This document shows, in pieces, positions 34,450 through 42,025 of a stretch of 64,000 nt of DNA (its first letter is position 1; each line of letters opens with the position of its first letter). This DNA comes from Marinobacter daepoensis DSM 16072 (GTDB lineage Bacteria > Pseudomonadota > Gammaproteobacteria > Pseudomonadales > Oleiphilaceae): assembly GCF_000421165.1 (NCBI RefSeq), contig NZ_ATWI01000010.1, positions 62,001-126,000 of the forward strand. Direction: 5' to 3'. A model generated the notes under the pieces. That model was not told the DNA's origin. It searched no databases and saw only the letters and a list, made by a program, of their open reading frames with translations. The translations under genes and the position numbers were made by a program.

Positions 34450-35232
34450 ATGAACCTGAAGAAAACCCTGGTGGCTCTGGCCGCTGTTGCAACCTTTTCC
34501 TCAGCCACCAGCGCAGAGACGCTGTCTGTTGCTGCTACACCGGTACCCCATGCGGAGCTGCTGGAATTTGTGAAGCCGGCACTGGCAGAGCAGGGTGTGG
34601 AACTGGACGTAAAGGTCTTTACAGACTACGTGCAGCCCAATATTCAGGTCGATCAGAAGCGGATGGACGCTAACTTCTTCCAGCACCAGCCATACCTCGA
34701 TGAATTCAATGCCGGTCGTGGCACCAGTCTGGTGACCGTTACTGGTGTTCACATCGAGCCATTTGGTGCTTACTCCAACAAGATCAAGTCTCTGGATGAG
34801 CTGGAAGAAGGCGCTGTCGTGGCGATTCCCAACGATCCCACCAACGGTGGCCGCGCTCTGCTACTGCTTCAGAAAGCCGGGCTTATCACTCTGAAAGATG
34901 AAAGCAAGATCACCGCAACACCGCGGGACATCGCTGACAACCCCAAAGATCTGGACTTCAAGGAACTCGAAGCCGCTACCCTGCCTCGTATCCTGAATCA
35001 GGTTGATGTGGCGCTGATCAACACCAACTATGCTCTGGAAGCGGGTTTGAATCCGTCGGAAGATGCCATGGTCATTGAGGGCTCTGAGTCTCCCTACGTG
35101 AACATTCTGGTTGCCCGTCCGGACAACAAGGACAGCGCTGCCATGAAGAAACTGTCGGATGCCCTGACATCAGACGCCGTAAAAGACTTCATCAAGAAAA
35201 AGTATGAAGGTGCGGTTGTTCCGGCATTCTGA
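34450..35232 (+). CDS. metQ: Methionine-binding protein MetQ without a lipobox
   Basis: MetQ is the substrate-binding part of the methionine importer. The 260-residue protein keeps family motifs, such as HAELLEFVKPALAEQGVELDVK, FFQHQPYLDEFN and IPNDPTNGGRALLLLQKAGLI. Unlike E. coli MetQ, which is a lipoprotein with a cysteine after the signal, the signal here ends ATFSSATSAETLSV: a classic AxA peptidase site with no cysteine, so it should be soluble in the periplasm. The ATG was chosen because AGGAG lies seven bases upstream. An intrinsic terminator follows the operon. Confidence 0.93.
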   Translation: MNLKKTLVALAAVATFSSATSAETLSVAATPVPHAELLEFVKPALAEQGVELDVKVFTDYVQPNIQVDQKRMDANFFQHQPYLDEFNAGRGTSLVTVTGVHIEPFGAYSNKIKSLDELEEGAVVAIPNDPTNGGRALLLLQKAGLITLKDESKITATPRDIADNPKDLDFKELEAATLPRILNQVDVALINTNYALEAGLNPSEDAMVIEGSESPYVNILVARPDNKDSAAMKKLSDALTSDAVKDFIKKKYEGAVVPAF

Positions 35233-35270
35233 GATGCTAAGTCTTTGATCTCCAGTGTATCTGGGGAAAT

Positions 35271-35299
35271 AAAAGGGCAGCCCACGGGCTGCCCTTTTT
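35271..35299 (+). terminator. Bidirectional intrinsic terminator between metQ and the peroxiredoxin gene
   Basis: AAAA-GGGCAGCCC and GGGCTGCCC-TTTTT form a perfect 9-base-pair stem with a two-base loop centre, flanked by A and T runs on the two sides. It ends metNIQ on the plus strand and the peroxiredoxin gene on the minus strand. Confidence 0.92.
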
Positions 35300-35315
35300 G
35301 CAGCTTGCCAGGGTG

Positions 35316-35969
35316 TTAATCGCCACTCCAGTTGGTGCGGGGGTCCGGCGTCATTCTCAGGTAAGATTTCACGGCCTTGTAGCCTTTCGGGAAGCGCTTC
35401 CGGATCTCCTCTTCGTCCTGCAGTGACGGAACAATCACCACATCGCTGCCGCTTTCCCAGTTTCCTGGTGTCGCTACACGATGCTCATCGGTCAGTTGCA
35501 GGGAATCAATGACTCGCAACACCTCGTTGAAATTGCGGCCGGTCGAGGCAGGGTAAGTAATGATCAGCCGCACTTTCTTGTTTGGATCGATGATGAAGAG
35601 TGAACGAACCGTCAGGCTGTCACTGGCGTTTGGGTGGATCATGTCGTAAAGCTCAGACACCTTGCGATCATGGTCTGCAATGATCGGGAAGTTAACCGTA
35701 CAACCCTGGGTTTCGTTGATGTCTCTGATCCAGTCGTGATGCGAATCGACCGGGTCGACACTCAAGGCAATCGCTTTGACGTTGCGCCTGCTGAACTCGT
35801 CTCTCAGCTTGGCTGTCAGGCCCAGTTCGGTGGTACAGACCGGTGTAAAATCGGCCGGGTGGGAAAACAATACGCCCCAGCCATCGCCGAGCCATTCGTG
35901 GAAGCGAATCCGCCCTTCTGTGGAATCCTGTTCAAAATCCGGTGCAGTATCTCCAAGACGTAGACTCAT
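35316..35969 (-). CDS. Peroxiredoxin, 1-Cys (Prx6) type
   Basis: It reduces hydrogen peroxide and organic hydroperoxides. The 217-residue protein has the peroxidatic cysteine C45 in FSHPADFTPVCTTELG, with conserved T42 and later R in the Prx6 manner; a second cysteine (C89) is not in a resolving position, so it is of the 1-Cys Prx6 class. The long C-terminal part (NWESGSDVVIVPSLQDEEEIRKRFPKGY) is typical of that group. The ATG is overlapped by the stop of a possible 46-codon leader reading frame that starts among the hairpins upstream. Confidence 0.94.
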   Translation of the reverse strand: MSLRLGDTAPDFEQDSTEGRIRFHEWLGDGWGVLFSHPADFTPVCTTELGLTAKLRDEFSRRNVKAIALSVDPVDSHHDWIRDINETQGCTVNFPIIADHDRKVSELYDMIHPNASDSLTVRSLFIIDPNKKVRLIITYPASTGRNFNEVLRVIDSLQLTDEHRVATPGNWESGSDVVIVPSLQDEEEIRKRFPKGYKAVKSYLRMTPDPRTNWSGD

Positions 35970-36069
35970 AATAACTCTCCTTCGACATGGGGGTTGGCAA
36001 ACGAGTGCCGCGCGCCAGCGTTCTCAGTCGTTGTTATCTGATCAGTGTATACGAGTATTGGTGGTGATG

Positions 36070-36109
36070 GATGAGCCAGTTTCAAGGGGGCCTTGATCTG
36101 GCTCATCCT
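36070..36109 (-). terminator. Long hairpin downstream of the alanine/Na+ symporter gene
   Basis: GGATGAGCCAG and CTGGCTCATCC pair perfectly over 11 bases; inside, TCAAGG/CCTTGA adds six more base pairs around a GGG loop. It lies 43 bases beyond the symporter stop codon and would end that transcript, although no T-run follows. Because it lies between the symporter and the peroxiredoxin gene it could also control read-through. Confidence 0.6.
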
Positions 36110-36111
36110 GC

Positions 36112-36141
36112 GTCTTGCTCACCTCCTTATGAACAAGACGA
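36112..36141 (-). promoter_or_regulatory. Hairpin that presents a perfect Shine-Dalgarno sequence in its loop
   Basis: On the minus strand CGTCTTG and CAAGACG form a 7-base-pair stem. The 16-base loop contains TAAGGAGGTGA, complementary along its full 11 bases to the 3' end of 16S rRNA. No well-spaced start codon follows, only a distant ATG. It sits just after the symporter gene and before the large hairpin above. Confidence 0.55.
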
Positions 36142-36151
36142 CGGCGGGGGG

Positions 36152-37513
36152 CTATTCCACGCCGAGGGTCTTCTGCTTGTCGAAATGTTCCCGGGTGAGT
36201 TTGAACACAACGGGGCTCAGCAACAGCAGTCCGATCAGGTTGGGCAGGGCCATCATCGCATTGAGCGTGTCCGCCACCAGCCATATGAAGTCCAGGCTGA
36301 TAGTGGCACCGATGGGAATGGCGACGATCCACAGCACCCGGTAAGGAAGAATGGCTTTTATGCCAAACAGGAACTCGATGCAGCGTTCGCCATAGAAGGA
36401 CCAGCCCAGAATGGTGGTGAAGGCAAAGATAGCCAGCGCAATGGCCACCACATAGTTGCCAAAGCCTGGCAATCCGGCTTCAAACGCCAGGGAAGTCAGG
36501 GCCGCGCCAGTTTCGCCGGAGGTCCAGACCCCGGAGGTAATGATGACCAGGCCGGTAATGGAACAGACGATGATGGTGTCAATGAAGGTGCCGAGCATGG
36601 CCACCATGCCTTGCTTGACCGGATTGCGAGTCTGGGCGGCCGCATGGGCAATGGGAGCGGAGCCCAGCCCGGCTTCGTTTGAGAAAACCCCACGGGCGAC
36701 ACCAAAGCGGATGGCAGCCCACACCGCTGCGCCGGCAAAGCCGCCTTCGGCCGCCGCCGGGCTGAAGGCATAGCTGAACACCATGCTGATGGCGTCGGGA
36801 ATCTGATTGGCATTGATGGCCAGAACGATCAGACCAATCATGACATAAGAGACCGCCATGAACGGCACCAGGGCGCTGGCTACCTGGCCGATACGCTTGA
36901 TGCCTCCGATCAGCACCATCCCCACCAGAAACATCAGAACGACGCCGGTGACCCAGTGCGGCAGGTCGAAGTTGGATTCCAGGACATCCGCTACGGAGTT
37001 CGCCTGCACGGTATTGCCAATCCCGAAGGCGGCAATGGCGGCGAAAACGGCGAACAGAACGCCCAGCCACGCCCACTTGCCGCCCAGACCGTTGCGGATG
37101 TAGTACATCGGGCCACCAACGTGGTTGCCTCGCTCGTCCACTTCCCGGAAACGGACTGCCAGAACGGCCTCCGAGTACTTGGTCGCCATGCCGACCAGCG
37201 CGGTAAGCCACATCCAGAACAGGGCGCCGGGACCGCCCAGGAACACGGCCGTTGCAACGCCGGCAATATTGCCTGTTCCGACCGTGGCCGACAGTGCTGT
37301 CATCAGGGCCTGGAAAGGTGGAATGTCGCCATCGTCGTCATCCCCTCGTGCCCGGCCACTCCACATCAGCCGGAAGCCGGCACGCAGTTTCATGATTGGC
37401 ATCAATTTCAGGCCAATACTCAGAAACAGGCCAACACCCAGAATCATCACCAGCATGGGAGGACCCCATACCAGTCCATTGATTTCACTTATAAAATTGG
37501 AAATGGCTTCCAT
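36152..37513 (-). CDS. Alanine/glycine:cation (Na+) symporter, AGCS family
   Basis: Imports alanine or glycine with Na+. The 453-residue protein has about eleven membrane helices and family signatures: ATVGTGNIAGVATAVFLGGPGALFWMW (about 80-106), GGPMYYI and ARGVFSNEAGLGSAPIAHAAA. The last ~20 residues, ending KQKTLGVE, are polar. GGGAG five bases before the ATG sets the start; an ATG four codons upstream is less likely. Two hairpins with unusual features follow the stop codon. Confidence 0.95.
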   Translation of the reverse strand: MEAISNFISEINGLVWGPPMLVMILGVGLFLSIGLKLMPIMKLRAGFRLMWSGRARGDDDDGDIPPFQALMTALSATVGTGNIAGVATAVFLGGPGALFWMWLTALVGMATKYSEAVLAVRFREVDERGNHVGGPMYYIRNGLGGKWAWLGVLFAVFAAIAAFGIGNTVQANSVADVLESNFDLPHWVTGVVLMFLVGMVLIGGIKRIGQVASALVPFMAVSYVMIGLIVLAINANQIPDAISMVFSYAFSPAAAEGGFAGAAVWAAIRFGVARGVFSNEAGLGSAPIAHAAAQTRNPVKQGMVAMLGTFIDTIIVCSITGLVIITSGVWTSGETGAALTSLAFEAGLPGFGNYVVAIALAIFAFTTILGWSFYGERCIEFLFGIKAILPYRVLWIVAIPIGATISLDFIWLVADTLNAMMALPNLIGLLLLSPVVFKLTREHFDKQKTLGVE

Positions 37514-37699
37514 GGGTTCTCCCACTGTTTACCACGGATGAATCAGGATAAATGAGCCCTTTGGGGGCATAACCTATTGAGTTTAGTCGACAAATCCTGT
37601 GTGTAAACCGTTTTCAGACCAGTGGTTTTTCATTTTTCTTTCTTTTGCCTATGTTTAAGAGAGGGATGCAGGGTCTGACTGACTGTGAGGTAAATGTTG

Positions 37700-38131
37700 A
37701 TGCGCTCATTGAAAATATCCGAAGTGATGTGGAACCACATTGAACCGATCCGCTGCGGTACGCCGGTTACCCGGGTGGTGAAGAGCCTTCTGGATAATCA
37801 TGTTACCGGCTTGCCGGTGGTGGATGACCAGCGGCACGTGCTCGGGTTTGTCTCAGAGCAGGACTGTATTCATTCCCTGCTGGTCAGCAACTACCACCAC
37901 GAGGGGGATCCCATCGTGGATGATGTGATGTTCCGGCAGCCACTGACGGTGTCGCCCGCGATGTCTGTGGTGGACCTTGCCCAGAACCTGGGAGCGGGAA
38001 AGCCCAAGGTATACCCTGTGGTGGATCATGGAAAACTGGTCGGGATTGTGACCCGGACAGCGATTCTGGCGGAGTTGGCCAAGTCAGGTTTCAGCGTGGG
38101 GAACGCCCGTTTTGCGGGCGCCGAAGAGTGA
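37700..38131 (+). CDS. CBS-domain protein
   Basis: This 143-residue protein holds two CBS motifs, about residues 5-60 (VVDDQRHVLGFVSEQDCIHSL) and 76-130 (VYPVVDHGKLVGIVTRTAILAEL), making one Bateman module that usually binds adenine nucleotides. No enzyme domain is attached. The ATG with GAGG nine bases upstream was preferred over an ATG two codons earlier. The gene is convergent with the HD-GYP-like gene and may sense cell energy state, but the partner is unknown. Confidence 0.87.
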   Translation: MRSLKISEVMWNHIEPIRCGTPVTRVVKSLLDNHVTGLPVVDDQRHVLGFVSEQDCIHSLLVSNYHHEGDPIVDDVMFRQPLTVSPAMSVVDLAQNLGAGKPKVYPVVDHGKLVGIVTRTAILAELAKSGFSVGNARFAGAEE

Positions 38132-38137
38132 CCGGAC

Positions 38138-39262
38138 TCAGGTGCGGAAGCCCCAGAGCAGGCTAACGTCGATGGATGGCAGGATCTCGGGCTCTTCGGG
38201 GCTGCGCACGTTGTATTCCAGCATGCTGGTATCACGTTCCAGGGTTCCGTTGTATCGGTTGCCATGTGTGTCGAAAATGGCCTGGACGAAGGGGCCTCGG
38301 GCGAGTACGGCCCGGCGGGTGACTACGCCGACCTCGTTATTGACCAACCGCACCAGCATGCCCGGCGGATGATCACCCAGCACCTGTAAGAGTGCGCGGG
38401 GAATGGCGGGTCGGAACTTGCCATCGGCCAGAGTGGCAATCAGCTTGCGGGCTTCGGCAATGTTCATCCGCTTACGGTATGCCCGCCGGGTAATCATGGC
38501 CACGTAACGTTCTGACAGGGCCAGAATCTCAGCTTCGGGCAGAATGTCAGCACCGCTAAGCCCGTTGGGGTACCCGGACCCATCAGCCTGTTCATGATGC
38601 TGGGCGATGATCCGCAGCAGCAGCGGGTTGGTAATCCCTGCGGCTTTAAGCGCCTCGATGCTTCGCGTTGGGTGTCTGCGGATCACCGCCCTCTGTTCAT
38701 CGGTAAGGACTTTGTTGGAGGCATTCAGTTGATCGGCAACGGGCACGAGGGCCAGGTTGGCGGTCAGCGCAGCAGCGCCCAGCACGCTGGCCCGCTTGTT
38801 GTCGAGCCCGAATTGCCTGGCAACGAGGTGGCAAAGTATGCCGTAAAACAGGATCTGCTCGTGGATCGTTGGGCTGATGGAATAAAGGTGGATCAGGGCC
38901 AGAGTGGCGTCGGGCGCTTCCTGGCAGGCATTGTCCAGCCTCTGGCTTAACTCCAGCAAGCGTTTCTGGGCAGTGGGATCTCCCGAAGTGATGGCTTCCA
39001 GGGTGGATTCCAGTGCATTAAGCAGGGCACCATAGTCGGCAAACGGGTTGCAGTTACCGGCGGCTTCGACAACCTCTTCCCCGGGTTTCGCGATGTTGCG
39101 CGGTTTGAAGCGGCCACGTTCGAATAACTGCTCAAGCTGGCTGTTGGTCTGGATGACATACCCCTGACGCAAGAGGATATTGCCATCGCCGTCAAACACA
39201 TCCCAGGGTAAGGGTTTGCCAATGGTGAGCGCCCCGGGGGCAATGCGTATCAGATCCGCCAA
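38138..39262 (-). CDS. HD-GYP-like protein with degenerate catalytic site
   Basis: The 374-residue protein has an N-terminal DUF3391-like segment (about 1-60, MADLIRIAPGALTIGKPLPWDVF), a middle helical part, and a domain matching the HD-GYP fold: HPTRSIEAL, then HHEQADGSGYPNGLSG, the GYP element. The metal-binding HD pair, normally LLHDIGK, is replaced by AAALTANLALVPV, so c-di-GMP hydrolysis is probably lost. It may serve as a sensor or as a scaffold. The start is TTG; no in-frame ATG or GTG lies nearby. It is convergent with the CBS gene. Confidence 0.75.
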   Translation of the reverse strand: MADLIRIAPGALTIGKPLPWDVFDGDGNILLRQGYVIQTNSQLEQLFERGRFKPRNIAKPGEEVVEAAGNCNPFADYGALLNALESTLEAITSGDPTAQKRLLELSQRLDNACQEAPDATLALIHLYSISPTIHEQILFYGILCHLVARQFGLDNKRASVLGAAALTANLALVPVADQLNASNKVLTDEQRAVIRRHPTRSIEALKAAGITNPLLLRIIAQHHEQADGSGYPNGLSGADILPEAEILALSERYVAMITRRAYRKRMNIAEARKLIATLADGKFRPAIPRALLQVLGDHPPGMLVRLVNNEVGVVTRRAVLARGPFVQAIFDTHGNRYNGTLERDTSMLEYNVRSPEEPEILPSIDVSLLWGFRT

Positions 39263-39344
39263 AGTCCTGTTTCCCCGATGACTGGTTCAGACAGAAAGTC
39301 TAATCGCAAGTCGAAAACGTTACCAGTTGCTGACAGGGCCCGAT

Positions 39345-39734
39345 TCAGGTGGCGTAGCTATCGTCGGCGTCTTTGGATGAGGGAGTTGCGGTAGCCGCCA
39401 GGAGCGCTGCGGAGTCTGTGCTGCGTTTTTGCAGAAGATGTGCGAACTCCAGAAGTAAATCGCGGTCTTCCTGAAGTAGTGAAATAAAAATCGTATTCAG
39501 GGCCACCTGTTGGGAGTCGTGGTGGCCTGTGCCGGATTCAGAGACCGAGAAGATATCGGACATTGAGAAATTGAGCGCGTGGGAGATGCGGTAAAGAAGA
39601 TCCAGGCTGGGTTTGGCAATATCACGCTCAATCCTTGACAGGTTTCCCACGTAAGAATCGGTTTGTTCTGCAAGCTCAGCCAGCGTAAGACCTTTCTGCT
39701 GCCTCAGTTGCCTTAGTGCGTGACCTAAACTCAT
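39345..39734 (-). CDS. XRE-family transcriptional regulator
   Basis: A 129-residue protein whose N-terminal ~60 residues form a Cro/C1-type helix-turn-helix (GLTLAELAEQTDSYVGNLSRIERDIAKPSLDLLYRISHAL); the C-terminus ends in a helical stretch and a low-complexity tail and has no known ligand domain. AGGG lies six bases before the ATG. Two palindromic elements lie in its upstream region and may be autoregulatory operators. It is divergent from an EAL-like gene followed by a PAS-diguanylate cyclase, which it probably controls. Confidence 0.88.
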   Translation of the reverse strand: MSLGHALRQLRQQKGLTLAELAEQTDSYVGNLSRIERDIAKPSLDLLYRISHALNFSMSDIFSVSESGTGHHDSQQVALNTIFISLLQEDRDLLLEFAHLLQKRSTDSAALLAATATPSSKDADDSYAT

Positions 39735-39769
39735 AAATGCCCTGTCCCGATAGAGGCACAATGATAGCG

Positions 39770-39835
39770 ATGCCTTAAAACTTTAACAAAGGTGTTAAAA
39801 GCAAATACTATATTACCAATATGCCTTATATGCAT
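39770..39835 (-). promoter_or_regulatory. Probable operators between the XRE regulator and EAL-like gene
   Basis: The AT-rich segment contains a perfect inverted repeat TTTAACA-AAGG-TGTTAAA at 39782-39799 and two copies of an ATGCCTTA motif, at 39770 and 39821; the second is the near-palindrome ATGCCTTATATGCAT. A third copy in reverse orientation (ATGCTTTTAAGGCAT) lies at 40619-40633 before the PAS-diguanylate cyclase. They are good candidates for binding by the XRE regulator. Confidence 0.5.
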
Positions 39836-39960
39836 TTCTCTATGGATATGTAGTATATATTGTCAGTATAGTTCCAATATTCTCATGGCGAGGCGAAAAC
39901 GAAGCTTGAGAGACCTCTCCCGATGACTTTGAATGAATCTGAGAGTGGAGCCCGATTATC

Positions 39961-40614
39961 GTGTCGGAAGATACTGGTTTTGAGTTTTTTCCGGTCTGTG
40001 ATGTTGCCACAGGCACATTGCACTGGGTCGATGTGGTGGACTCGGGGCTGTCAGGGCTGGCTGTTGCCGAGGATGCCCTGGTCCATGATTTGGGATGGCT
40101 TGAACAGATGGCGGCTGACAGCACCCTGTCGTTTGCACTTCGGGGACTGACAAAGCCGGGCAACACAGCGGACCGGCTACTGGAGTTGCTCCGGTCTCAC
40201 CGTCTGGACCCGGGCCGTATTCAGCTGGAGCTGAGTTCGTCAGAGTTGCAAGGAGACCCGGCCGCCTGCGCTTCCGTGTCTGAACTGTATAGCCGGGGTT
40301 TCCGGCTGTCTGTAGGGGCTTTCCTGACCGATGACGCCGGATTCTGGACGCTCTCGAACCCTCATATCCATGCGATCAAATGCGACTGGAATCATCTCAT
40401 GAGACTCGAATCGTCTGAACTCCGCCAACGTTTTCTGAAAGGCCTGATCGGGTTGTGCGAGGCCCTGCGCAAGCAATTGGTGGTTGCCGGTGTGGATTGT
40501 GACACCGTGTTACAGCAGCTGGTCGCGCTGGGCGTCAAACTGGTACAAGGCCGGGCCGTCGCTGGTCCATACAAAGACGCGGGATTTCTCACTGACTTGC
40601 CTTCTCTGGCTTGA
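39961..40614 (+). CDS. Degenerate EAL-domain protein
   Basis: The 217-residue protein aligns with the EAL fold from memory but lacks catalytic residues. The EAL motif is replaced by VDVV near residue 23, the LELTES region reads QLELSSSEL, the DDFGTGYSS motif reads GAFLTDDAGFW, and VAEGVET becomes VAGVDCD, though the final QGRAVAGP keeps the QGY..P pattern. It therefore probably binds partner or nucleotide without hydrolysing c-di-GMP. The start is GTG, with GGAG ten bases upstream. It lies 54 bases before the PAS-diguanylate cyclase and probably forms an operon with it. Confidence 0.7.
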   Translation: MSEDTGFEFFPVCDVATGTLHWVDVVDSGLSGLAVAEDALVHDLGWLEQMAADSTLSFALRGLTKPGNTADRLLELLRSHRLDPGRIQLELSSSELQGDPAACASVSELYSRGFRLSVGAFLTDDAGFWTLSNPHIHAIKCDWNHLMRLESSELRQRFLKGLIGLCEALRKQLVVAGVDCDTVLQQLVALGVKLVQGRAVAGPYKDAGFLTDLPSLA

Positions 40615-40668
40615 AATTATGCTTTTAAGGCATAAATAGTGAGAGCTTAAAGTTTAGGGGCATTTTGG

Positions 40669-41970
40669 GTGGATACAAAACACAGGCCGGTCGAGGCTTT
40701 GTCAACGGAAGCCCGGTTGCAGGCCATTCTGCGTGCAACCAAAGCCGGTACCTGGGAATGGAATCCGGATTCCGGTGAGATTCTGGTTAATGACCAGTGG
40801 TGGCATATGCTGGGCTACTACGGGCGATCAGGGGGGGCGATTTCCTTTCACGAGTGGGAGCGGCTGTGTCATCCGGATGACCTGAAACTGGCCCACCATG
40901 AGCTGGCGGAGCATCTGGCCAGACGATCGCCGGATTACAACGTCACATTGCGTATGGAGCATGCGCAGGGCCATTGGTGCTGGATCCACAGCCGTGGCAT
41001 GCGAATTCCCGAGTCTGAACTGTTGAGTAAAGATATCTGGGTGATGGGTACCCATCAGGACATCAGTCATCAGATGGGGTTGAAGCACAAGCTTGAAAAA
41101 CTCGCCGATTCCGTCCCCGGAGTCGTTTACACGTTCACCTCCAGCCCGGAAAAACCCTGCCGTTTTACCTACATCAGCCCCACCTCGGAACAGTTTCTGG
41201 GTGTGGCGCCCGCAGACGCCATAGAAAACCCGGAAAATGTGGTGAAGGTGGTTCATCCGGGGGATCAGGACCGGGTCAGAAGGGCGGTTGTTGAGGGTGT
41301 ACAGGCGTTGAAAAGCTGGCAATGCGATTACCGGATCTGTCTGCGGGGGCAATCTCGCTGGATGAGGGCCATGGCCTGTCCGGAGGTGGAAAACAGCGAG
41401 GCAGTGGCCTGGCACGGAATGGTTGTGGACATTGACGACCAGAAACAGCTGGAGAGGGAACTTGAACACCTGTCTGTCACGGATGAGCTGACCGGTTTGT
41501 ACAATCGCCGGTATTTTATGCAGCGCCTCGATGAAGCGTTGGCTGAGAGTACCCGTTATCAGACGCCCTACGCGTTGCTGAGCCTGGACGTTGACCGTTT
41601 TAAGGTGATCAACGATACACTGGGCCACCTGGCCGGCGACGCGGCACTGCGGCTACTGGCGCAGGTGCTGGGTCGTCGGGCCCGGCGAACGGACCTGGTG
41701 GCCCGGGTCGGGGGGGAGGAGTTCGTGTTGCTGATGCCGCAGACCGGATTGCAGGACGCAGAAGCACTGGCGGAGCAGGTTCGTCAACTTGTGGAACAAA
41801 CCCCGTTTGAACTTCAGGATGGGCAGCGTATCCGGCTTACCCTGAGTGGCGGCGTGGTTTCCTGGCAAGGTGCGGTGGCAGACACGTCGAAGATTCTGGG
41901 GTTGTGCGACCGTCTGTTATACCAGGCCAAAAGTCAGGGGCGGAATCAAGTCCTTGTGGCCCGGATCTGA
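40669..41970 (+). CDS. PAS-PAS diguanylate cyclase
   Basis: A 433-residue soluble c-di-GMP synthase. Two PAS domains (about residues 12-135 with GTWEWNPDSGEILVNDQWW, and 142-265 with PGVVYTFTSSPEKPCRFTYI) are followed by a GGDEF domain: SLDVDRFKVINDTLGH, the RRTD I-site and RVGGEEFVL active site. It should respond to a cytoplasmic signal. The GTG start has AGGGG nine bases upstream. The near-palindrome at 40619 lies just before it, which suggests regulation by the divergent XRE protein. Confidence 0.93.
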   Translation: MDTKHRPVEALSTEARLQAILRATKAGTWEWNPDSGEILVNDQWWHMLGYYGRSGGAISFHEWERLCHPDDLKLAHHELAEHLARRSPDYNVTLRMEHAQGHWCWIHSRGMRIPESELLSKDIWVMGTHQDISHQMGLKHKLEKLADSVPGVVYTFTSSPEKPCRFTYISPTSEQFLGVAPADAIENPENVVKVVHPGDQDRVRRAVVEGVQALKSWQCDYRICLRGQSRWMRAMACPEVENSEAVAWHGMVVDIDDQKQLERELEHLSVTDELTGLYNRRYFMQRLDEALAESTRYQTPYALLSLDVDRFKVINDTLGHLAGDAALRLLAQVLGRRARRTDLVARVGGEEFVLLMPQTGLQDAEALAEQVRQLVEQTPFELQDGQRIRLTLSGGVVSWQGAVADTSKILGLCDRLLYQAKSQGRNQVLVARI

Positions 41971-42025
41971 TGCCAGAGGCGTGTCCCCTTGCCTCTGGTG
42001 GCTGAACACCAGAGCGCACACCGGT

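Noticed and set aside
40647..40680. TAAAGTTT resembling the -35 of a sigma28 flagellar promoter before the PAS-cyclase
   Set aside because: No GCCGATAA-like -10 at the required distance.
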